This document shows, piece after piece, positions 1-8,455 of a stretch of 64,000 bases of DNA. Each line of letters opens with the position of its first letter. Position 1 is the first letter of the stretch. The DNA comes from Spirosoma montaniterrae (GTDB lineage Bacteria; Bacteroidota; Bacteroidia; Cytophagales; Spirosomataceae), in assembly GCF_001988955.1 (NCBI RefSeq), contig NZ_CP014263.1:2914001-2978000 (forward strand). Direction: 5' to 3'. The position numbers and the translations under genes are program-made. Under the pieces are notes generated by a model. It was not told the DNA's origin. It made no database searches and saw only the letters and a program-made list of their open reading frames with translations.

Positions 1-551
1 TTTTGTAGCCCGGCCAGAAATGAAATCATAAAATAGCCCGACGTAGTCCAGATGTTGAGCATCATAATCGATACCAGCACCGTGTTGGGGTTGGTTAACC
101 AATCGATGTTCGAGGTGATGCCGATTTGGCTGAGCAGATAATTGAGCAGCCCGGGCTTCGAGTATATCCAGACGAAAATGATAGACGTAACAACCGACGA
201 CGTGATGGCGGGGAGGTAAAACGCCGTTCGGAACAGCACCCGCCCCGGAAATTTCTGGTTCATCAGAAACGCCAGGATCAACGCCAGCAACGTCTGCGTC
301 GGCACTACGCCGAGCGTATAAATTACGGTGTTGCGGAACGCCTTCCGAAACACGGGGTCCTGAAACACGTCGATGTAGTTTGCCAGCCCTACAAACGGCT
401 TGTCGGGCAGCAGCAGGTTCCAGTCAAAGAAGCTGACGAAGAAAGCGAACAGAATCGGGAAGAACACAAACACCGTCAGCAGCAGCATCGGCGCGGCCAG
501 AAACACCCAGGCCCAGAAGGTTTGTTCGCGGTTAGAGCTTTTAAATTGCAT
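1..551 (-). CDS. Sugar ABC transporter permease, MalF/UgpA type (3' part cut by window edge)
   Basis: Read on the minus strand from an ATG at 551, the frame stays open to base 1 (183 codons). It opens with a short polar segment, then a hydrophobic helix (AAPMLLLTVFVFFPILFAF), a periplasmic stretch with SFFDWNLL and FVGLANYIDVF, and more helices containing LFRTAFYLPAITSSVV. This order is that of inner-membrane permeases of the carbohydrate uptake family 1 ABC transporters. It lies downstream of the solute-binding lipoprotein gene on the same strand, separated by a long hairpin, so the two probably share one transcript. The other permease and the ATPase would lie beyond the window. The substrate cannot be read from the sequence. 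Confidence 0.88.
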   Translation of the reverse strand, partial: MQFKSSNREQTFWAWVFLAAPMLLLTVFVFFPILFAFFVSFFDWNLLLPDKPFVGLANYIDVFQDPVFRKAFRNTVIYTLGVVPTQTLLALILAFLMNQKFPGRVLFRTAFYLPAITSSVVTSIIFVWIYSKPGLLNYLLSQIGITSNIDWLTNPNTVLVSIMMLNIWTTSGYFMISFLAGLQ

Positions 552-563
552 ATCTTTTGAAGG

Positions 564-671
564 GGAACACGGATTTAACGGATAAGACGGATTGACACGG
601 ATTTATTTTCTGTCGTTACGGAGTAAATGAAAATCCGTGTTTATCCGCAGAATCCGTAAAATCCGCGTTCC
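564..671. repeat. Long imperfect inverted repeat between binding protein and permease genes
   Basis: Left arm 564-604 and right arm 631-671, both 41 nt, pair with only a few mismatches. Each arm is made of repeated short words around cggat. The right arm stops one base before the stop codon of the binding-protein gene. It can fold in the transcript between the two genes. Confidence 0.85.
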
Positions 672-672
672 A

Positions 673-1896
673 TCAATCTTTTAGTTTCAGTTTTTCCAGT
701 TTCGGAGCCAGTTTCTGCATGGCTTCGTGGGGGTCGGCACCACTGTAGAAAATAGATTGGAGCGATGCACTCGCTTCATCGAACCACCGCTCGGAGTAGT
801 TGACAAACAGCGGCTTGGCAAACGGAATGCTTTCCATGAACACCCGATACGTAGGATGCTGGTAAAAGCCGTTGGCGTTGGCTACACTCTGCCGCGTCGG
901 AAAGGCCAGCCCGGTTTTGGTCCACTCGGTCATACCCTCTTTTCCAGCGAAGTACGACAGCATCTTCCAGGCTTCGGCGGGCCGTTTGGCTTCTTTCGGA
1001 ATTACATAAGCAGTAGAAAACGCCAGCGTGGCTTTCACTTTGCCCTGTGGCAGCGGAGCCACGCCGTATTGCACGGTTGGGTAGCCATCTTTCAAATAGG
1101 GAATCAGCCAGCCGCCCGAAATGACCATTGCGGCATTTTGTCGGCCAAACACGTCGCCGTTCCAGCCCGCGCCTACGTCGGTTGGCATGGTCGCAATTTT
1201 TTTGCGGTATAAGCCTACGTAATAGTCCAGCGCACCCAGAAAAGCGGGTTCGGTCACTTTGGGGTTTCCGGCTTCATCGTGCAGGTTGCCACCGTTCTGA
1301 TGAACAAACGGCATGAGCATTTCCGGCACCGGCTCTACCACCATACCGAACTGGTCAATTTTACCATCACCGTTGGTGTCTTTTGTAAGCTTGCGGGCCG
1401 TTTGTTCGAGTTCCTGCCAGTTGGTGGGTGGTCGGCTGATACCCGCTTTGGCAAACATCGCCTTGTTGTAAAACAGCACGTAGACGTTGAAATCTTTGGC
1501 AAAACCGTAATACTTCCCCTTGTATTTATAGGCATCCCGGAAAAGCGGGAAGTAGTCGTTCAGATTAAACGACGTATCGTTCGCCACGTAGGCATCGAGT
1601 GGAGCCAGGGTATTGAAGCGCAGATAAGCGGGTGAGGTGTAGTCTTTTAGCCAGAACAGGTCGGGCGGCTGATGCGTACCGAGCATCAATTGTATTTTCT
1701 CGGAATAATTACCCGGAATGGGTTCATACTTAAACGGCACGTCGGGGTGAGCCTGCTGGAAGCTCCTCATCATACCGCGCATCAGTTTTTCTTCGGTCGG
1801 GCTTGATTGCCAGCTCGAAAATCGCGTTGCGGGCGCATCCTGCGAACAACTGCCGCAAATCAAAATCAGCAACGAACACAGGCCCACCATCTTCAT
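673..1896 (-). CDS. Extracellular solute-binding lipoprotein of a sugar ABC transporter (family 1)
   Basis: A 407-residue protein with a lipoprotein signal: hydrophobic N-terminus ending in ICGSC, with Cys17 as the likely lipidated residue. The body fits family 1 sugar-binding proteins: an early SFQQAHPDVPFKYEP segment, then LMLGTHQPPDLFWLKD, PPTNWQELEQTARKLT and the late AWKMLSYFAGKEGMTEW. It would bind a sugar or oligosaccharide in the periplasm and hand it to the permease encoded downstream at 551. It is transcribed divergently from an AraC-type gene at 2080, a likely local regulator. A TAnnTTTG box lies 26 bp upstream of the start. The ligand is unknown. Confidence 0.9.
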   Translation of the reverse strand: MKMVGLCSLLILICGSCSQDAPATRFSSWQSSPTEEKLMRGMMRSFQQAHPDVPFKYEPIPGNYSEKIQLMLGTHQPPDLFWLKDYTSPAYLRFNTLAPLDAYVANDTSFNLNDYFPLFRDAYKYKGKYYGFAKDFNVYVLFYNKAMFAKAGISRPPTNWQELEQTARKLTKDTNGDGKIDQFGMVVEPVPEMLMPFVHQNGGNLHDEAGNPKVTEPAFLGALDYYVGLYRKKIATMPTDVGAGWNGDVFGRQNAAMVISGGWLIPYLKDGYPTVQYGVAPLPQGKVKATLAFSTAYVIPKEAKRPAEAWKMLSYFAGKEGMTEWTKTGLAFPTRQSVANANGFYQHPTYRVFMESIPFAKPLFVNYSERWFDEASASLQSIFYSGADPHEAMQKLAPKLEKLKLKD

Positions 1897-1921
1897 AGAA
1901 CTATACGGATTAGAATTTGTA

Positions 1922-1929
1922 CAAAACTA
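1922..1929 (-). promoter_or_regulatory. Candidate -7 box (TAGTTTTG) for the ABC transporter operon
   Basis: On the minus strand TAGTTTTG matches the Bacteroidota TAnnTTTG consensus. It lies 26 bp before the start codon at 1896. No good TTG box is seen at the expected distance upstream, so the site may need an activator such as the divergent AraC protein. Confidence 0.45.
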
Positions 1930-2023
1930 ATGTACTAAAAAGTAGGGGATATGTTCTGGTTTTGCCAAAAACTTTATTTTTTTTGCATGAAATAGATGTT
2001 ATTTGATTTGTATAAGCTAATTG

Positions 2024-2066
2024 ATGGAACACGGCTTGTACGGATGCCGTACAAGCCGTGTTCCAT
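2024..2066. repeat. Perfect inverted repeat (20-bp arms, 3-nt loop) upstream of the AraC gene
   Basis: Arms 2024-2043 and 2047-2066 are exact reverse complements around the loop atg. The element starts about 130 bp upstream of the binding-protein gene start and ends 14 bp before the chosen AraC start. It falls inside the longest open frame of the AraC gene, which is a reason to reject the upstream start. It could be an operator or a leader hairpin. Confidence 0.9.
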
Positions 2067-2079
2067 TTTCCCTTCGTAT

Positions 2080-2937
2080 ATGAAGCCCAGCCTGCAATCG
2101 CTCCGCCCCGACACTACCGATTCGTCGTTTGCCAGCTACTGGATAAAGGTATCGCACTTTGGTTTCCACTGGCACTACCATCCTGAAGTTGAACTTTGCT
2201 ACATTCATCGGGGCAGCGGTACGCGTATGGTAGGCGACAGCGTACACGAGTTTTCGGACGGCGACCTGGTGCTGTTGGGTGCTAATCTACCACACACCTG
2301 GATCAGTCAGCAGTACGCCAACGAAGCCACCGACAACATGCAGGTGTATGTGATTCAGTTTCTGCCCGAACTACTCACCAAAACGCTGCTGGGCCTGCCC
2401 GAATTTGCGGCTGTCGATACGTTGCTCAGGCGGGCGTCGCGGGGGCTTGCGTTTTCGGATGGAGGTCGGTATTACACGCGTTTCGAGCAGTTGACCGGGC
2501 AGCAGGGTCTTGCCAGATTTCTGACCTTGCTGTCAATTCTGGATGAATTAGCCACTACATCAGAAGCCGAGACGTTAGCCAGTCCGAAGCATTCGCCCCT
2601 GCTGAGTCGGCAGAATGAGAAGCGGATGCAGGACGTTTTCGGCTATATTCACAATCATTTCGCGAACGAGCTGAGTCTGGGGCAAATCGCTGACATTGCG
2701 TGTATGAATGAGGCTTCTTTTTGCCGATACTTCAGGAAAGCTACCGGCCAAACCCTCACCAGCTATATCAATGACCTGCGCATCGGGCAGGCTTGTCAGT
2801 TGCTGATAGAAACGCAACAGCCCATCACAGCCATTGCCCAACAGGTAGGCTTTAACAGCTTCGCGAATTTCAACAAGAGCTTCACGCAACGTAAAGGTCT
2901 GCTACCCAGAGCGTTCCGACGGAAGATGAGCCGGTAA
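2080..2937 (+). CDS. AraC-family transcriptional regulator with N-terminal cupin domain
   Basis: A 285-residue protein counted from the ATG at 2080. An in-frame start at 1996 is less likely because the 28 extra codons run through a perfect palindrome and look nothing like the family. Residues of about 20-100 form a cupin-like sensor (HFGFHWHYHPEVELCYIHRG, then DLVLLGANLPHTW). The last 100 residues carry two helix-turn-helix units (LSLGQIADIACMNEASFCRY and ITAIAQQVGFNSFANFNKSF), the typical AraC DNA-binding domain. Divergent placement next to a sugar ABC operon suggests that it controls that operon in response to its substrate. That role is inferred. Confidence 0.88.
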   Translation: MKPSLQSLRPDTTDSSFASYWIKVSHFGFHWHYHPEVELCYIHRGSGTRMVGDSVHEFSDGDLVLLGANLPHTWISQQYANEATDNMQVYVIQFLPELLTKTLLGLPEFAAVDTLLRRASRGLAFSDGGRYYTRFEQLTGQQGLARFLTLLSILDELATTSEAETLASPKHSPLLSRQNEKRMQDVFGYIHNHFANELSLGQIADIACMNEASFCRYFRKATGQTLTSYINDLRIGQACQLLIETQQPITAIAQQVGFNSFANFNKSFTQRKGLLPRAFRRKMSR

Positions 2938-2964
2938 GTAAACCAACCTACCGTTGTCTCTTTT

Positions 2965-2999
2965 ATTGAGCCAGTTCTTTCAGAATTGATCTATTTTTG
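2965..2999 (+). promoter_or_regulatory. Candidate promoter of the CotH-like gene (TTG, 23 nt, TATTTTTG)
   Basis: ATTG at 2965-2968 and TATTTTTG at 2992-2999 match the Bacteroidota -33 and -7 elements with a 23-nt spacer, slightly long. Transcription would start near 3006. That makes the upstream ATG at 2986 unusable and supports the start at 3043. Confidence 0.5.
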
Positions 3000-3042
3000 C
3001 CGAATTACTTACTTATCCGTATGTAAAACCACACCTGAAATT

Positions 3043-5565
3043 ATGCACATGTTTATTCGCTACACCTGCTCATGGCTGATGAGCGTTGCCATGCTCATCG
3101 CCAGCCTGTCTGCCACTGAGGCCCAGACCCTTACCCAATCTAACCTACCTATCGTTGTCATTAATACAACTGGTGGGCAAACCATTCCGAACGAGCCGGG
3201 CATTCTGGCCGACATCTTTATTTACGACAAGCCGGGAGCATCGGTCATTAACGACATTACCATCGACACGCCCACCTACACCGGCAAAATTGACATTGAG
3301 ACACGCGGTAATTCGTCGCAGTTCTTCCCTAAAAAATCATTCGGTTTTGAAACCAAAGATGCTTCTGGAACTACCGATATTAATGTGTCGCTATTTGGTA
3401 TGCCCGCCGAAGAAGACTGGATTCTGAATGCGTCTTATGCCGACAAAACCTTTATGCGCGACATGCTTACCCACCACATGGCCCGGCGCATGGGTTCGTA
3501 TTCGCCACGAACGAAACACGTTGAGGTTATTGTAAATGGTCAGTATCAGGGCATTTACATTGCGATGGAAAAAATAAAGCGCAACGCCGAGCGCGTTAAT
3601 ATCAGCCGTTTGCGAACCACCGACATTAGCGGAGATGATCTCACGGGAGGATATATCCTCAAAATCGACGCAGCCGTGGGCGGCAGTAGCCCCAGTTGGA
3701 CGTCGCCTTACCCGGCTCTGGGCCAGACCAGCAACAATCCAACGATTCTGATCGAGTACCCCAATGCTGAAGATATTCAACCACAACAGCAAACCTACAT
3801 TCAGAATCATGTGACCGCTTTTGAAAACGCACTGAACGGCACGTCGTTTAAAGACCCCGCAACTGGCTACCGAAAGTATTTAGACGTTGACCGCGCCGTT
3901 GATTACTTTCTGATTCAGGAAATTAGCAAGAACGTAGATGCGTGGCGGCTTAGTTTTTTCTTTTACAAAGAGAAAATTACGCGGGGTGGTTTACTGAAAT
4001 TCGGCCCACCCTGGGATTTCGACCGTAGCTATGGAAATATGCAATGGTGTTACCTTAATTCGGTCTTACCTACCGGTAGCTGGGCCTGGGAGTATAATTT
4101 AAACTGCCCCTCCCGGCCTCCCCTGGCACCCTTCTGGCCCAAACGTTTGCTGGAAGATTGCTACTTCGTAGAGAAACTTCGCACCCGGTATCAAACGTTG
4201 CGGCAGTCGTTTCTTCGCACCGATTCGCTCCATGCCTTTGTCGACAGCAACGTGGCCCGGCTTACAGTGGGGAGCCCCAGCCCGCAGTCGCGTAATTTTC
4301 AGAAGTGGCCTATTCTAACCGAAGAAATTTTCTACAACGAAGTGTATGGCAACGTGTCGTTCGCGGGCGAAGTGGCCGACCTTAAAAACTGGCTATCCGA
4401 CCACTTGACGTGGATGGACGCCAACATCGGCCTGATTGGGCTGTCTCCGCGCCCAACGGCTACGCTGGCCGGTAACGCAACGGTTGTTTCGGGGCAAACA
4501 ACTCCCCTGTCGCTGTCGTTTACGGGCGAGTCTCCGTGGCAATACACGCTGTCGGGCGGCATTAGCGGCACAGCTACCAGCAGCCCAACGGTAGTGTCGG
4601 TCAGCCCGGCGCAAACGCAGAGTTATACGCTAACATCGGTGCAGAATGCCTGCGGCAGCGGCACGGCCACCGGAACAGCGTTGGTGACCGTGCAGTCCAG
4701 CCAGGCCGATCTGTCAGTAAATATGGTGTTCGCCAATCGTAGTCCCGCCGTTAACGCCCCGGTCGATGTATCGCTGGTGGTGAGCAATGCGGGGCCGCAA
4801 AACAGCGAAGGCGTTATACTCCGCAATCGACTACCCGATAACCTGAATTTTGTAAACACTTCAAGTCCGGCCATCAGCCACACAGCCGGGGTCATTTCCG
4901 TACAGGTGCGCGACCTGGCTCCCGGTGAACAGGAGGTCTACACCTTTACGGCCCAACCCACACAGCCCGGTTATTATCAAAACGCCGTTGAGGTCTCTGC
5001 CGCCACCACTACCGACCCCGACAGCCAGCCTAACTCCGGCACGGGCGACGGACAGGACGACGCGGCCCTGGCCGACCTTCGCACGCAGACCAGCGGCATC
5101 GGCACGTTTGCTTCGCCCAATCCTAACCAAACGCCGTTGCCAGCCGTACAAGCAAACCAGCCCGCTCCCAATCCTGCCCGCGTTGATTTACAACTGAATA
5201 TGGCACTTGCCAGTCGTACACTAACCGATAACCCGGTTAACCTGAGCGTTGTGGTACTGAATCGGGGAGGGCTGACCGCAACGGGCGTTACGGTTGAACT
5301 ACAACTACCTGCCGGGGCTGTGGCCGAACCGATGAGCGGGCTGGCGCAGGCGGGTTCATTGCTGACGTTAACGTTTCCCAGCATAGCGGCTGACATACAG
5401 CATACGCAGACTGTTCGGTTTCAGTTTACCGCCAGCCCGCCCAACGAGGGTGTTATTCTGGCGCAGGTGAAACAGTGTAATCAGGCAGATAGCGACTCAA
5501 CGGCGGGCAACGGCTTCGAAAACGGCGAAGATGATACTGCCCAAACCGACTGGCGACGCCCGTAA
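3043..5565 (+). CDS. Secreted CotH kinase-family protein with two DUF11 repeats
   Basis: 840 residues from the ATG at 3043, which is followed directly by a signal peptide ending near TEAQ. The central domain matches CotH-like proteins: PKKSFGFETKD, EEDWILNASYADKTFMRDML, QGIYIAMEKIKRNAERVN and the late PPWDFDRSYGN, comparable to the acidic active-site motifs of CotH kinases. Behind it are an Ig-like segment and two DUF11-type beta-sandwich repeats (ADLSVNMVFANRSPAVNAPV and VDLQLNMALASRTLTDNPVN), common in cell-surface proteins. No C-terminal type IX sorting domain is visible. The stop is 3 bp from the stop of the convergent kinase gene. Whether it phosphorylates proteins is unknown. Confidence 0.82.
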   Translation: MHMFIRYTCSWLMSVAMLIASLSATEAQTLTQSNLPIVVINTTGGQTIPNEPGILADIFIYDKPGASVINDITIDTPTYTGKIDIETRGNSSQFFPKKSFGFETKDASGTTDINVSLFGMPAEEDWILNASYADKTFMRDMLTHHMARRMGSYSPRTKHVEVIVNGQYQGIYIAMEKIKRNAERVNISRLRTTDISGDDLTGGYILKIDAAVGGSSPSWTSPYPALGQTSNNPTILIEYPNAEDIQPQQQTYIQNHVTAFENALNGTSFKDPATGYRKYLDVDRAVDYFLIQEISKNVDAWRLSFFFYKEKITRGGLLKFGPPWDFDRSYGNMQWCYLNSVLPTGSWAWEYNLNCPSRPPLAPFWPKRLLEDCYFVEKLRTRYQTLRQSFLRTDSLHAFVDSNVARLTVGSPSPQSRNFQKWPILTEEIFYNEVYGNVSFAGEVADLKNWLSDHLTWMDANIGLIGLSPRPTATLAGNATVVSGQTTPLSLSFTGESPWQYTLSGGISGTATSSPTVVSVSPAQTQSYTLTSVQNACGSGTATGTALVTVQSSQADLSVNMVFANRSPAVNAPVDVSLVVSNAGPQNSEGVILRNRLPDNLNFVNTSSPAISHTAGVISVQVRDLAPGEQEVYTFTAQPTQPGYYQNAVEVSAATTTDPDSQPNSGTGDGQDDAALADLRTQTSGIGTFASPNPNQTPLPAVQANQPAPNPARVDLQLNMALASRTLTDNPVNLSVVVLNRGGLTATGVTVELQLPAGAVAEPMSGLAQAGSLLTLTFPSIAADIQHTQTVRFQFTASPPNEGVILAQVKQCNQADSDSTAGNGFENGEDDTAQTDWRRP

Positions 5566-5568
5566 CGC

Positions 5569-8307
5569 CTACGCGGGCAGCAACAGCCGGAACGTTGCCC
5601 CCTCACCCAGTCGACCTTCGGCAGTGATATAACCCTGGTGATTCTCGATAACGCGTTGCACAATGGCGAGTCCGATGCCCGTACCAGCGTATTCGCTCCG
5701 GCTATGGAGCCGCTGAAAAACCTGAAAAATACGCTCGGCATGGTGCGGCTCAAAACCAATACCGTTGTCGACAACATCAATCTGGTAGAACTTACGGTCA
5801 AGGTCGGCAGGTAGTACGCGAATTTTCGCCTGTCGTCCTGTTACTACCTCGTTGGTTATGCGCAGATCGGGTAGTTGACCGGGCTTCATAAATTTCAGCG
5901 CGTTGCTAATCAGGTTTTGGAAAACCTGTCGTAGCTGAGCGGCATCGCCCGAAACCGTTGGCATTGGATCGACCTGCACGAACGCCCGTTTTTCGCTGAT
6001 TGCCGTTTCCAGATCACCCACCACGTCACGAACAATGTGGTTGAGATCGACGGGTTGATTGGCTTCTCGCCGGGTGGCAATGCGGGAATAAGCCAGCACG
6101 TCTTTGATCAGAATCTGCATTCGCTGTGCCGACGAGGTCATGCGCCGGATCAGGTCGCTCCCCTCCTGCCCCAGCAACGGCGCGTATTGAGTCTCGATAA
6201 TGTCGCCGAATGCCTGGATTTTACGCAGCGGCTCCTGTAAATCGTGGCTGGCAACATAGGCAAACTGCTCCAGATTTCGGTTCGAGCGTTGCAGGTCGAT
6301 CACCGTGTTTTCTAATTGCTGCTGAAGTTGCTTGAGCGATGTGTAATCGGCAAACGTTACCAACACCTCATCACCCATTTTGGTGGCCATAATATCAAGC
6401 CAAACGTCGATTCCGTCGGTATCGTAGTGAAAATCGAATCGTTGCGCTTCGCCTGTCAGGTATGTTTTCAGATAGTTTTCAAACAGCCCGTTGCTTTTGT
6501 AGCCCGGAAACCAGCGGCTTCCCAGTTCGCCCACCACCGCATTCGGCTCCTGCCCTACATAGGCCGCCAGCATTCGGTTTGCCACCCGAAACCGGAAATC
6601 AACCACCTCACCCTGTTCATTGCGAATAGGCGTAAACAGAAAAATACCCGTCTGCGATGTGTCGATTACAGTTTGCAGCTCTTCTGCCGACTGCTCAAGG
6701 GCTTTGGCGGCCCGTTTCATAATCGACGTATCGTTAAATGTCACGACGAAGCCATCGCCCAGCTTACGGGCCGAAATGTCGAGCCAGAAATCCAGCCCGT
6801 CGAGGTTGTAGTACGTTTCGGTGCGCGAGGGTTCGCCCGTTTCAACAGTGCGAACGTATAACGCGAACAGGCCCGTATCGACATTGCCGGGAAACAGGCT
6901 CAGGAGCGTTTGCCCGTAGATAGCGGAGAGCGGCATGTTTAAAATGCGCTCGCAGGCATCGTTGACTGTCACGAATCGAAAATCAATGATTCGCCCGTTT
7001 TCGTCGCGAATCGACTCGAACGACATGATGCCACTGATTGAGCTGTTCAGTACGCTATTGAGCAGCTCGGCCTGTCGGGTCATGTCGGTCAGCCGTTGCT
7101 CATCGGCCTGTTGGGCTTTTTTCAGCGCCGTGTAGTCAGTAAACGTCACCAGCACGTCTTGCCCAAGCCTGACCGACTGCACGTCGAACCAGACATCGAA
7201 GCCGTCGACATTGTAATTGATATCGAACCGGCTTTCTTCGCCCGTCTCAAAAGTGCGTTTATAGTGGCCGAATATTTCCGTATCGCGGTAACTGATGAAC
7301 CAGTCAGAGGCAGGCGTACCGGTTAGCACGTCGGGCGTTTGCCCAACCAGCGCAGCCACCATCCGGTTGATAGCTTTGAACCGAAAATCGACAAGTTGAC
7401 CGGCGTCGTCATATATGGGGCTGAACACGAAAATCCCCGTTTGCGAATTATCGATTACGGCCTGCAATTCGGCTGCCGAGCGTTCGACGGCTTGCTGGGC
7501 ACGGCGGGCATCGGTAGTATTGGCAAAAGTCAGTACGATACCATAGCCTGTACCGGGCGATGTTTGCCGAACGGCGGAGACTTCAAACCAGCCCTGTAGT
7601 TCGGCATCTTCGTAATAATTTTCTTTCCGCTCAGCCACCCCCGTTGCCAGCACCCGACAGTACAGATCAAAAAAACCACTTTCTCTATAACCCGGATACA
7701 CGGCCTGCATAGTTTGCCCGATGGTTGTGCTGGGGTCAACGCCCGTGTGCGCCTTAACCGCCGGATTGCTGCCCCGGATCGTAAAATCCAGTACGTGGCC
7801 CTGCTCATCATAGACAGGCTCAAGCAGCAAAATACCGTTCAGTGCACCATTGAGCATACTCTGAACTAAATCGTTCTCATGCTCAACGGATTGCTCCTGT
7901 CGTTTACGTTCGCTGATGTCTTTGGCCGTAACGGCAACGGCATCGACACCGTCGAGTTTGCTGGCCGACACTTCATACCATGCATCCAGCCCTTCGGCGC
8001 TGTAATACAGCTCATCGTGGTAAGGATGGCCCGAGTCGGCCACAACCGCAAACTGGGCAAATAGCCCAGCATCTACAGCACTTGGGTATAAACGTAGAAA
8101 CGTCGACTGCCGGAGCGTATGAGCCGAGTGACCGAACAATTCGGTGACTTTATTATTGGCGTGACTATAGCTGAAATCCAGAATAGCCCCCGCTTCGTTG
8201 CGAATCGCTGTTAAAACGAAGATAGCATCCTGTGACGCATTCAAAATTCCCATCAGCAGTGAGTCAGGGCCTGTATACGTCACATCGACGGGTGAAGTGG
8301 TCAGCAT
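5569..8307 (-). CDS. Cytoplasmic multi-PAS sensor histidine kinase
   Basis: 912 residues with no membrane segment. About five PAS domains follow one another; their starts are recognisable by the recurrent pattern in ILNASQDAIFVLTAIR, MLNGALNGILLLEPVYDEQG, VIDNSQTGIFVFSPIYDDAG, VLNSSISGIMSFESIRDENG and VIDTSQTGIFLFTPIRNEQG. A short coiled coil leads into the dimerisation and phosphoacceptor region FAYVASHDLQEPLRK, with His688 as the likely phosphorylated residue. The ATP-binding domain shows an N box around FQNLISNALKF, then DNGIGF and GTGIGLAIVQRV. No response regulator is adjacent, so it is an orphan kinase with an unknown partner. It ends 3 bp from the convergent CotH-like gene. Confidence 0.92.
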   Translation of the reverse strand: MLTTSPVDVTYTGPDSLLMGILNASQDAIFVLTAIRNEAGAILDFSYSHANNKVTELFGHSAHTLRQSTFLRLYPSAVDAGLFAQFAVVADSGHPYHDELYYSAEGLDAWYEVSASKLDGVDAVAVTAKDISERKRQEQSVEHENDLVQSMLNGALNGILLLEPVYDEQGHVLDFTIRGSNPAVKAHTGVDPSTTIGQTMQAVYPGYRESGFFDLYCRVLATGVAERKENYYEDAELQGWFEVSAVRQTSPGTGYGIVLTFANTTDARRAQQAVERSAAELQAVIDNSQTGIFVFSPIYDDAGQLVDFRFKAINRMVAALVGQTPDVLTGTPASDWFISYRDTEIFGHYKRTFETGEESRFDINYNVDGFDVWFDVQSVRLGQDVLVTFTDYTALKKAQQADEQRLTDMTRQAELLNSVLNSSISGIMSFESIRDENGRIIDFRFVTVNDACERILNMPLSAIYGQTLLSLFPGNVDTGLFALYVRTVETGEPSRTETYYNLDGLDFWLDISARKLGDGFVVTFNDTSIMKRAAKALEQSAEELQTVIDTSQTGIFLFTPIRNEQGEVVDFRFRVANRMLAAYVGQEPNAVVGELGSRWFPGYKSNGLFENYLKTYLTGEAQRFDFHYDTDGIDVWLDIMATKMGDEVLVTFADYTSLKQLQQQLENTVIDLQRSNRNLEQFAYVASHDLQEPLRKIQAFGDIIETQYAPLLGQEGSDLIRRMTSSAQRMQILIKDVLAYSRIATRREANQPVDLNHIVRDVVGDLETAISEKRAFVQVDPMPTVSGDAAQLRQVFQNLISNALKFMKPGQLPDLRITNEVVTGRQAKIRVLPADLDRKFYQIDVVDNGIGFEPHHAERIFQVFQRLHSRSEYAGTGIGLAIVQRVIENHQGYITAEGRLGEGATFRLLLPA

Positions 8308-8455
8308 TCGGGCTATGTGGTTGAAAAGATTAGGCGAAATTAATCGAATTCCATGAAAACATCTTCATGTTTGCAAGCGAAAACCCCTGTTCATCTGCGT
8401 CCGTATTTCGGGTTTTCCGTATCTTTAGGCTTCTACTCATAAACTACGCTGCTTC

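Noticed and set aside
126..560. 144-codon frame on the plus strand at the window start
   Set aside because: It is antisense to a clear ABC permease and has a low-complexity Arg/Gln-rich translation.
1996..2079. Upstream start of the AraC gene
   Set aside because: The extra residues are encoded by a perfect palindrome and match no AraC protein; the start at 2080 is preferred.
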